Position numbers and translations under genes: made by a program. Below are positions 4,974 through 11,240 of a DNA stretch of 19,135 bases, one piece after another. The stretch covers positions 1 through 19,135 of the forward strand of contig JAITFL010000050.1 in the NCBI GenBank assembly GCA_031281385.1. The letters are read 5' to 3'. The notes below the pieces were generated by a model that saw nothing but the letters and a program-made list of their open reading frames with translations, did not search any database and was not told where the DNA came from. Position 1 is the first letter of the stretch. Each line of letters begins with the position of its first letter. This DNA is from Holophagales bacterium. GTDB taxonomy: Bacteria; Acidobacteriota; Holophagae; Holophagales; Holophagaceae.

Positions 4974-6713
4974 ATGGCATTTGCATCAGAAATGGCGCTC
5001 GCTGGCCGGTTCCCTTTGCTGGCGCTACAAGCCCAAGGGGGTGAGGCTGCCCAAACACTTTCTGGGCAAGTCCAGGCCGTCGCGAAGGCGCCGCAGGCAA
5101 TGGCACAGAGCGGGTTTCCGACTGAGGCCATTCTATTGGTTCTCTCCTTTTTGTTTTTTCTAAGCCTGCTAGTAGGAAAGGCCGGCTCTAGATACGGCGT
5201 GCCTGTGCTAGTGCTATTTTTGGCTGTCGGCATGTTCTATAGCACATTTTGGGCTGGCCATCAGGTAAATGACCTTGCACAGACGATGGGCGTGGCCAAC
5301 TATGACCTTGCACAGGCTATAGGCGTGGCCAACTACGACTTTGCCCAGACTATTGGCGGTGCCAACTACGACCTAGCCAAGGCCATCGGAACCATCGCCC
5401 TTGCGGTGATCCTATTCTCCGGCGGGCTGGACACAAAGATACAGGATGTGCGCCCGATATTGCTGCCTGGCATGCTGCTGGCAACCGCTGGCGTTATGCT
5501 GACAGCCCTCATCACTGGATCGCTAATATGGGGTTGGGTGTCATTTTTTCCCACTGCGGGGCAGGTTCCTGGATTTTTGACATGCCTCTTGTTGGCATCT
5601 GTCATGTCGTCAACCGATTCTGCTTCCGTTTTTTCTGTTTTGAGATCCAAGGGAATTGCGCTAAAGCATAATCTGCGCCCATTGCTCGAATTAGAAAGCG
5701 GTAGCAATGATCCGATGGCATACATGCTGACGATATGCTTAATCTCTATCATCACCACGCCAGGCGAAATAAGTTATTGGGGGCCGGTCGGTATTTTTAT
5801 AGTGCAGCTTGTCTTTGGCTGCCTTTCGGGCTACCTATTTGGAAGGCTGACTGTTTGGATTGCAAACAATATCGAAATTGACAATGTGTCCCTTTACCCC
5901 ATTCTTAGCTTTACCGCCGCAATTTTTGTCTTTTCTTTCACTGATTTGATACATGGCAATGGTTTTTTGGCTGTCTATATTTGCGGGCTGATGATTGGCA
6001 ATTCCAAAATGATCCACAAAAGGTCAACTCTTAGGTTTTTTGACGGCTTTGCCTGGCTTTGCCAAATATTGATGTTCCTGACGCTCGGCCTGTTGGTAGA
6101 TGCTAAAGAACTTATTGCTTGGAATGTCTTGATCCCTGGGATCGTCATTAGTATTCTCATGATCTGCATTACAAGGCCCGCAAGCGTTTTTCTATGCCTT
6201 GCCCCCATGCGAAATTTTTCGCGGAGAGATAAATTGTTTATTTCATGGGTGGGGCTTAGGGGAGCCGTGCCAATAATTTTTGCGATTTTTCCGCTAGTTG
6301 CTGGCGTTCCAAATGCAAAGTACATTTTCAACATAGTATTTTTCATAACTTTGGTTTCGCTTCTTGTGCAGGGAACCACCTTGGCATGGGTAGCCAAGAG
6401 GTTGAGGCTGGTTGACAAGGCATCTATAAATCGGGCAAAGAAAAAAGAATTTGACCTAGAGCTATGCACTGACATGGGGTCATTCACGACTGAAATAACA
6501 ATAAACGAAAAGGCACTGAAACATGGGAAGATACTCATGGAACTCCCATTGCCCGAAAAGGCCGTGGTGGTTCTGTTGAAGAGGGGCGGGAAATATATTG
6601 TACCCACCGGGCAGACCCACATATTCCTCAACGACATTCTGCTGATTATCACGGATGACCAGAAAGTGATTGGCCAGACTTATCAGGCCATGTCAATAGA
6701 GGCAGCCCACTGA
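4974..6713 (+). CDS. nhaP2: CPA1-family K+(Na+)/H+ antiporter with RCK_C domain (NhaP2/CvrA type)
   Basis: 579 residues. Inner-membrane cation/proton exchanger, probably for pH and K+ balance. Residues about 50-460 form the transport domain with many hydrophobic segments. Key blocks are ALAVILFSGGLDT (142-154), ASVMSSTDSASVFS (208-221) and ESGSNDPMAY (241-250) with the Asn245-Asp246 pair. Residues about 480-575 are a cytosolic RCK_C (TrkA-C) ligand-binding domain (ELPLPEKAVVVLLKRGGKYI). AGGTGAG precedes the ATG by several bases. The first 45 residues are an extra, weakly hydrophobic N-terminal stretch. The odd part is residues 98-139, an 11-residue tandem repeat in the loop before the third helix. 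A 19-bp hairpin begins 3 bases after the stop. Confidence 0.9.
   Translation: MAFASEMALAGRFPLLALQAQGGEAAQTLSGQVQAVAKAPQAMAQSGFPTEAILLVLSFLFFLSLLVGKAGSRYGVPVLVLFLAVGMFYSTFWAGHQVNDLAQTMGVANYDLAQAIGVANYDFAQTIGGANYDLAKAIGTIALAVILFSGGLDTKIQDVRPILLPGMLLATAGVMLTALITGSLIWGWVSFFPTAGQVPGFLTCLLLASVMSSTDSASVFSVLRSKGIALKHNLRPLLELESGSNDPMAYMLTICLISIITTPGEISYWGPVGIFIVQLVFGCLSGYLFGRLTVWIANNIEIDNVSLYPILSFTAAIFVFSFTDLIHGNGFLAVYICGLMIGNSKMIHKRSTLRFFDGFAWLCQILMFLTLGLLVDAKELIAWNVLIPGIVISILMICITRPASVFLCLAPMRNFSRRDKLFISWVGLRGAVPIIFAIFPLVAGVPNAKYIFNIVFFITLVSLLVQGTTLAWVAKRLRLVDKASINRAKKKEFDLELCTDMGSFTTEITINEKALKHGKILMELPLPEKAVVVLLKRGGKYIVPTGQTHIFLNDILLIITDDQKVIGQTYQAMSIEAAH
5265..5390 (+). repeat. In-frame 33-bp tandem repeat, 3.8 units, inside the antiporter gene
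   Basis: Four units encode VNDLAQTMG, VANYDLAQAIG, VANYDFAQTIG and GANYDLAKAIG (residues 98-139). A single such unit before the conserved TIALAVILFSGGL block is normal in this family, so three units look like later duplications. The units differ mostly at third positions plus a few substitutions, so the expansion is not very recent or is under selection. Confidence 0.9.
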
Positions 6714-6715
6714 GG

Positions 6716-6759
6716 CTTTATACCGATTTGCAACTAATCGGTTGCAAATCGGTATAAAG
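6716..6759 (+). terminator. 19-bp perfect hairpin after the antiporter gene
   Basis: The arms 6716-6734 and 6741-6759 are perfect complements with the loop TAATCG. It starts 3 bases after the stop codon, which fits transcript termination or 3'-end protection, but no T-run follows. Confidence 0.6.
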
Positions 6760-6780
6760 GCGACGGGAACCGGCGCCCGC

Positions 6781-6823
6781 AAGTTTTTGAAAATGCTGGG
6801 TTTCCCAGCTTTTTCAAAAACTT
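6781..6823. other. Second long hairpin, 20-bp arms with a 3-base loop
   Basis: The arms 6781-6800 and 6804-6823 pair except for one T-T mismatch; the loop is TTT. The inner part is GCTGGG/CCCAGC and the outer part AAGTTTTTGAAAA. It lies 21 bases after the first hairpin and could work as a second terminator or stop transcription from the right. T-runs occur inside the arms rather than after them. Confidence 0.55.
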
Positions 6824-7150
6824 TGGCGTGAGCGTTCAAATGCAATTGGCAAGTCCGGCGCAGACGCCGCCGTGATCCAGTTCGACAAGGACAAGCAAGA
6901 CAACGTAAAGAATAAAGACGGCAACAGGGAGCTAAAGGGCGGGAAAGTCCTCTACCTGCTATACAGGCAAGGCCACCCCAAGACAAAGGTCAGGAGCAGC
7001 CTGCACTTTATGAAGCTGGCGCAGGAAGCCGTGTACCGCGTGGCGGAAAAGCACTTTTTCGACCTTTTGGCCCAGAGGGGGGACAGCAGGCAGCTCACGT
7101 CCCGGTTCAAATACTACGAAGCCGCAATGGCAGACAGTGGCAGGCAGTGA
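6791..7150 (+). pseudogene. Probable 5'-truncated gene, possibly phage-derived
   Basis: A frame opens at 6791 after a TGA, inside the hairpin. Protein-like sequence begins at about 6833 (SNAIGKSGADAAVIQFDKDK) and ends at 7150 with FKYYEAAMADSGRQ. The only start near the beginning is GTG at 6872 (92 residues, no ribosome site), which would cut into what reads as continuous protein. I therefore favour the 3' part of a larger gene whose front was lost at the hairpin. Composition is charged (Lys, Asp, Arg) with a helical middle (MKLAQEAVYRVAEKHFFDLL). I do not recognise the family; the phage link rests on the neighbour at 7485. Confidence 0.4.
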
Positions 7151-7153
7151 TAG

Positions 7154-7426
7154 CTATGTGCAAGCAGCCAGGCTTCCTGCTATTGATGCGGAAATCAGCA
7201 TATCGTATCGCCACTGTGCTTCCGCAATGGCCCGCGCATATTCAACCGCAGCCATGTCTGCCTCAAGCTGGGCCTCAAGCAACTCCAGTTCCAGTTCGAT
7301 CTCTTCCATCTCCAGCCGACGCATTTCCATTTCGCGCCCAAGCCTGTCAAGCTGGCACACAAACTCCGCCGCATCCGGCGAAAGGGACGGGATGCAGTCG
7401 GCAAGCTCATCAAGCAAATAGGTCAA
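7154..7426 (-). CDS. Small acidic coiled-coil protein, function unknown
   Basis: 90 residues from a TTG start at 7424-7426, chosen because AAAGGAG stands seven bases before it; an ATG at 7447 has no ribosome site. Residues about 22-60 (EFVCQLDRLGREMEMRRLEM, then EEIELELELLEAQLEADMAA) form a strongly predicted acidic coiled coil, and the C-terminus is more hydrophobic (ISASIAGSLAACT). It converges with the truncated gene ending at 7150, three bases away. No family recognised. Confidence 0.55.
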   Translation of the reverse strand: MTYLLDELADCIPSLSPDAAEFVCQLDRLGREMEMRRLEMEEIELELELLEAQLEADMAAVEYARAIAEAQWRYDMLISASIAGSLAACT

Positions 7427-7484
7427 CGCAAAGCTCCTTTCTCCCATTATCGGCTAACAGGCCAGAAAACTAAAGAGGCAAATT

Positions 7485-7595
7485 ATGGCAAAGGCAGTTT
7501 CACTCAAAATAGTGGCAGACTCATCAGAGTTTGATGCGGCATTCAAGAAAGCCTTTGAACGCAATTTGGCATTAGCCTTGTGTATGGGGATTTGA
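7485..7595 (+). CDS. Short ORF resembling the N-terminus of a phage tail tape-measure protein
   Basis: 36 residues beginning MAKAVSLKIVADSSEFDAAF, with AGAGG seven bases before the ATG. Phage tape-measure proteins often begin with this type of strand (SLKI-x-AD-x-S-x-F) followed by a helix. After NLALALCMGI the frame stops and no continuation is evident in the other frames, so if the identification is right only the first part of a very long gene survives. The peptide is too short for a secure call. Confidence 0.35.
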   Translation: MAKAVSLKIVADSSEFDAAFKKAFERNLALALCMGI

Positions 7596-7969
7596 GTATG
7601 AAGCCAAACTATAGTCCCCGCCCTTCAAAACCAGAACAAAATGAATCCGTGGAGAGGCGTTCAACGAGCTAATCAGCTTGTCCCCAGAAAGGCGCGAATG
7701 CGCAAAATGATGACGAACAGGGCGGAAACGCCCATACTGCCAAAACCAGCCGATGTGTTGCAACGGCCCACGTTGAGGTCTCGCGTATCCGGAGCGCAAG
7801 CGCAGGATACCGAGAGGACTGCGCTGAAAATGGAGCGAGCCGCCAACTAGAGACGCCGGAAGTGGCTTGAAAGCGCAGACCTGTGCCCCGCAATGGGGTT
7901 ACCGCACTCTTCCAAAAGGCGGGGAGCGGACTGGAAGGCGCAGGCGAAGCATGCCAATCTGTAACGATG

Positions 7970-7988
7970 GTCAAGGGCGTTGACTATA
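7970..7988 (-). repeat. 19-base sequence shared with 2359-2377
   Basis: Exact reverse complement of the sequence following the glycosylase stop codon. Here it directly abuts the hairpin at 7990. Confidence 0.6.
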
Positions 7989-7989
7989 A

Positions 7990-8023
7990 TGCCGACTTGG
8001 GGTCTTTTGATCCCAAGTCGGCA
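7990..8023 (-). terminator. Hairpin downstream of sppA
   Basis: 12-bp perfect arms TGCCGACTTGGG (7990-8001) and CCCAAGTCGGCA (8012-8023), extended by three more pairs around a TTTT loop. It lies 29 bases beyond the sppA stop codon in the direction of transcription. Only a short TTATA follows, so an intrinsic terminator is plausible but not textbook. Confidence 0.5.
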
Positions 8024-8052
8024 CAGTTTCCTGGGCCAAGCGCGGCCCTCGC

Positions 8053-9828
8053 TTACTTAATCGTCACGCCGATTGGCGCCAAGGCATAGACCCCATTGGG
8101 GTCGTTAAGGGATCGCAGGCACAGCAGCGCTTCTTCCAGCTCGTTCTTTGCTGTGTCGAAGGTGCCCGCCTTGGTCAGCTTCCGTTTTTCACCGCCGCTC
8201 ATCATCTTCATCAAGCGCTCGATAGTAGTTTGCGCCGCGCCGGGGGCATCTACGCGGTAGTCGCCCTCTATCTTGGCGAGTTCTGCGGCTTTTTTGACTG
8301 CGTCCTGCAGGCCGCCGAGTGCGTCAACCAGCCCCAGATCAAGGGCTTTGCGTCCCGCCCACACCCTTCCCTGGGCTATTTCCTGTACCTTGCTTTTTTC
8401 TAGCTTGCGGCCCTTTGAAACGTTTTCAAGGAAAGTGTCATAGACGTAGTCAACCAGGGCCTGAACTCTGTCAAGCACTTTTGGCTTCAAGGGTTCATAT
8501 GGCAGGTTAAGGGACATGTCGCCCAGATCCACTGAATCGAATGTGATGCCGTGGTCGTTGGCAAATTTCTTCACGTTGGGCAACATGCCAAAGACCCCGA
8601 TTGAACCTGTGATCGTCACCGGCTCGGCAAAAATGTAGTCTGCCATGGATGAAATCCAGTAGCCCCCGGAGGCCGCCACGTTGCCCATTGAGACCACCAC
8701 GGGCTTGCCTGCGTTTTTGAGGGCTATGACCTCCCTCAAGATGACGTCAGATGCCGAAGCGCTTCCGCCGGGGCTGTTCACTCGCATCACTACCGCCTTT
8801 ACATTTTTGTTAAACCTAAGGTCTCGCAACTCCCTTGCGAGGCTGTCGCCGCCTATCTGGCTGGGGCCGCCGTCGCCATCAACGATCTCGCCCTCTGCAA
8901 CTATGACAGCTATGCGGCTGCGCCCTTTCTGTGGTGCTCCAGGTACTTTGGCATACGTGTCAATGTCAATTTGGGGAAACTCTTTCACGCCTTCCGCCTT
9001 TCCCGCCATTTTTTTCAGCTCGTCCAACACTTCGTCATAATAAGCCGACTTGTCAACTAGTTTTGCGTCAATGGAATCTGCGACGTTCATAATAAGTTTC
9101 GTATTCGCTAGGCGCTGTACGTCGTCGGACGCGATGCTGCGCCCTTTGGCGATTTCTGTTTTTAGGCCATCCCATATTTCGCCCAAGTACCCTTTTACTT
9201 GCTCGGCGTTTTCGGGGCTCATCTTGTCTTGGATAAAAGGCTCCACCGCGCTTTTGTACTTGCCTACCTTTGTGACTTGCACGTCTATGCCATATTTTTT
9301 GAAAGCGTTGCTAAAGAACATCAAATTTGCGGAGGGCGCTTTTATTTCTATGTTGCCGAAGGGATTTATATACATCGTCCCCAGCCCGGAACAAAGGTAC
9401 AGCTCGCCGCGCCCCCACACTTGGTTATAGGAAATGACTGGCTTTTTTTCTTTGAAGACGTTAAGCGCCTGTTTGAGTTCCAGAAGTGCCGCCGCGCCGC
9501 CGCTGTTGAGGTTTCCCGTGATGAATAGGCCAGACACCTTTGGGTCGCTGGCGGCCATCTCCAACGCCTTTATCAGTGAGGGCAAGGGGGTGTTTTGGGT
9601 TAGGCTTCCCCCTTGCAGGGCTTTTTGAAGCGCTTCGGCAGGGTCAACCTCCCCTGCCCCGTCCGGCAGGGCGCGGTTCAAGTCAAAGACCAGCACTGCC
9701 TTGTCTGGCACCACGGGCGGCTTTGGCCCCATGGACGCCGCCATGGCGAACAGAAGAACTATGCCCACCCCGATGACCAGTACGTGCGCGAAGAAAGCGC
9801 CAAAAAAAGCCTGAAAGAAAGATTTCAT
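8053..9828 (-). CDS. sppA: Signal peptide peptidase SppA, large (67K) type
   Basis: 591 residues from the ATG at 9826-9828, which has AGGAG seven bases before it; the frame stays open for 18 more codons without a ribosome site. A membrane-bound serine/lysine protease that clears signal peptides left in the membrane. Residues 12-32 are the membrane anchor. Two peptidase_S49 repeats follow. The first has GKYKSAVEPFIQDKMSP with the general-base Lys192, the second has MRVNSPGGSASAS with the nucleophile Ser352, the split arrangement of E. coli SppA (K209, S409). The Lys-Ser spacing is about 40 residues shorter than in E. coli. The RNA methyltransferase gene ends 146 bases upstream, and a separate promoter lies between. 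Confidence 0.95.
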   Translation of the reverse strand: MKSFFQAFFGAFFAHVLVIGVGIVLLFAMAASMGPKPPVVPDKAVLVFDLNRALPDGAGEVDPAEALQKALQGGSLTQNTPLPSLIKALEMAASDPKVSGLFITGNLNSGGAAALLELKQALNVFKEKKPVISYNQVWGRGELYLCSGLGTMYINPFGNIEIKAPSANLMFFSNAFKKYGIDVQVTKVGKYKSAVEPFIQDKMSPENAEQVKGYLGEIWDGLKTEIAKGRSIASDDVQRLANTKLIMNVADSIDAKLVDKSAYYDEVLDELKKMAGKAEGVKEFPQIDIDTYAKVPGAPQKGRSRIAVIVAEGEIVDGDGGPSQIGGDSLARELRDLRFNKNVKAVVMRVNSPGGSASASDVILREVIALKNAGKPVVVSMGNVAASGGYWISSMADYIFAEPVTITGSIGVFGMLPNVKKFANDHGITFDSVDLGDMSLNLPYEPLKPKVLDRVQALVDYVYDTFLENVSKGRKLEKSKVQEIAQGRVWAGRKALDLGLVDALGGLQDAVKKAAELAKIEGDYRVDAPGAAQTTIERLMKMMSGGEKRKLTKAGTFDTAKNELEEALLCLRSLNDPNGVYALAPIGVTIK

Positions 9829-9908
9829 TGGATTCTCCTCAAGAATCGTAGAAAAAAGGGGAAACGGCCATACGGGATTCAAGCCCTAGGGCCACTGACT
9901 AATCAGAA

Positions 9909-9937
9909 ATTATGCCAGACAAGGCACGTCCGGTCAA
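9909..9937 (-). promoter_or_regulatory. Sigma70-like promoter of sppA with two direct repeats over the -35
   Basis: On the minus strand, TTGACC (9932-9937) and CATAAT (9909-9914) are separated by 17 bases, about 80 bases before the sppA start. CCGGACGT occurs twice (9926-9933 and 9937-9944), 11 bases apart and flanking or overlapping the -35, so a regulator could bind both on one face of the helix. Confidence 0.6.
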
Positions 9938-9974
9938 CGTCCGGAACGGCAAATTGCTTGGGCTGTATTATCCC

Positions 9975-11225
9975 CTACACTCTTTCCAGCAGGGCGATAC
10001 ATTCAACGTGCGGCGTCATTGGGAAAAGGTCTATCGCGGCGATTTTTTGGGGCCGCCAAGGTGGGCTCAATCGCTTTATATCCCTGCAAAATGTGGCCCC
10101 ATCACAGCCTACAAGGACGATGATCCCCACATTCGATTTCCGAAGGGGGTCAATCATTTCGGGTGGCAGCCCTTCTCTTGGGGGGTCCAGCAGGATGACG
10201 TCGCTTGGGTTTCCGAATCCTTCTTGCAGGTTGGCCGCCCACTTGGCCGCGTCCATCTCGATGCAATTGTGCGAGATGTTTGCATCGGAAAGGTTTTGTG
10301 CCGCACTGGCTACGGAATCGCTGTCCGATTCCACTAGGACGCAGTTGTTGAATTTATCCCCTAGCAGCACAGAAAAAAGCCCAACGCCTCCGAATATGTC
10401 GTACAGCCTGTCGCCATGCACGCCCCACTCTGTTAAGACTGCGTGGAATGATTCCATCGCCCATTTTGCCGAAACCTGAAAAAAGTCACCGGGCCTGTGG
10501 GCTATCGTGCGCCCAGAAAAATGATGGATTATTTTGCCATCATTTTTTTTCCAGCCGTCCGGCTCTAGCAGCCAAGTTCTTTGAAGTTCGTCAATGGCAA
10601 ATATGTCTGCCGGGGGCGTCCCGGTGGCCAGTTCCCACCTCTGCGGCCTTGTCGGCAGTATCTTGGCCTCAATGGCCTCTTCAAAGCGCGGTATTGATTC
10701 TGAGATGTTTGGCGCGGCGGCTGGACAGGCATTGATGGGTACCACGACGTTTTTTTTGCGCTGATGGAAGCCCAGGCGTTTGCCGTCCCAGTGCAGTTGT
10801 ATGCGGCTGCGGAGGGCGTTGGGTGGGGCAGGCAGCCACTCCCATGATTCCGTTTGCAGCATGCGATGGAATAGGTCTTCCACCATGGCTCTTTTCAAGT
10901 CTGAGCGGAGCGGGCCGGCGCCATGCAGACTGCAACCGCCGCACTTGCCCGCTGCCGGGCATTCTGGGGCTATCCTATTTTGCGATGGCACCAGCCATTC
11001 GATGACTTCGCCCTCTGCGTGCTTGGGCTTGATGCGTATGGAGGCCCTAACGCTTTCGCCCGGGAAGAGCGCCAGCGGGGCCTCCAGCAGAAGCGTGCGC
11101 CCATCTTCTAGGCGCGATATTCCCAGCCCGCCCCACGCCAGCCTTTCTATATTCCCTTCCCAAACGGTGGTTTCGTTTGGAACCCCACTGCGGGGACGCG
11201 GTCGTTTGTGCCTTTCGAAGCCCAC
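9975..11225 (-). CDS. TrmA/RlmD-family (uracil-5)-methyltransferase with Fe-S cysteines
   Basis: 416 residues from a GTG start. Methylates C5 of a uridine in RNA. Residues about 20-80 form a TRAM RNA-binding domain. Cys89, Cys95, Cys98 and Cys167 give the C-x5-C-x2-C...C cluster pattern of RlmD (RumA). The Rossmann domain has YDIFGGVGLFSVLL (275-288) and LLDPPREG (345-352). The nucleophile is Cys374 in VGCDGATF and the base Glu408 in HVE. The target (23S U1939 as in RlmD, or tRNA U54) cannot be decided, although the cysteines favour the RlmD type. GAGGAG lies 11 bases before the GTG, immediately after the rel stop codon; the 15-base gap implies one transcript with rel. Confidence 0.9.
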   Translation of the reverse strand: MGFERHKRPRPRSGVPNETTVWEGNIERLAWGGLGISRLEDGRTLLLEAPLALFPGESVRASIRIKPKHAEGEVIEWLVPSQNRIAPECPAAGKCGGCSLHGAGPLRSDLKRAMVEDLFHRMLQTESWEWLPAPPNALRSRIQLHWDGKRLGFHQRKKNVVVPINACPAAAPNISESIPRFEEAIEAKILPTRPQRWELATGTPPADIFAIDELQRTWLLEPDGWKKNDGKIIHHFSGRTIAHRPGDFFQVSAKWAMESFHAVLTEWGVHGDRLYDIFGGVGLFSVLLGDKFNNCVLVESDSDSVASAAQNLSDANISHNCIEMDAAKWAANLQEGFGNPSDVILLDPPREGLPPEMIDPLRKSNVGIIVLVGCDGATFCRDIKRLSPPWRPQKIAAIDLFPMTPHVECIALLERV

Positions 11226-11240
11226 GTTAGAGTTCGCTCC

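Larger units (their letters stand above)
7596..8052. other. 457 bases without a clear gene; several short hairpins
   Basis: Small frames here have no ribosome site and no recognisable product. Hairpins visible: GCGC-GAAT-GCGC (7692-7703), GGGCG-GAAA-CGCCC with a GNRA-type loop (7720-7733), GTATCC...GGATAC enclosing GCG-CAA-GCG (7785-7810), CCCC-GCAAT-GGGG (about 7883-7895), and the sppA-side hairpin at 7990-8023. The set could be a structured RNA or decayed mobile DNA. It does not match the conserved cores of tmRNA, SRP RNA or RNase P RNA that I know. Confidence 0.35.

Noticed and set aside
7137..7421. A Ser-rich plus-strand frame opposite the coiled-coil gene
   Set aside because: Poly-Ser is the expected antisense reading of the Glu/Leu-rich coiled coil, which has the better ribosome site.
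7596..8052. RNase P RNA, SRP RNA or tmRNA in the hairpin-rich stretch
   Set aside because: None of the conserved core strings of these RNAs that I know is present.
9613..10479. A long plus-strand frame of 288 residues
   Set aside because: It overlaps sppA and the RNA methyltransferase on the other strand, both strongly supported; the composition is that of an antisense shadow.
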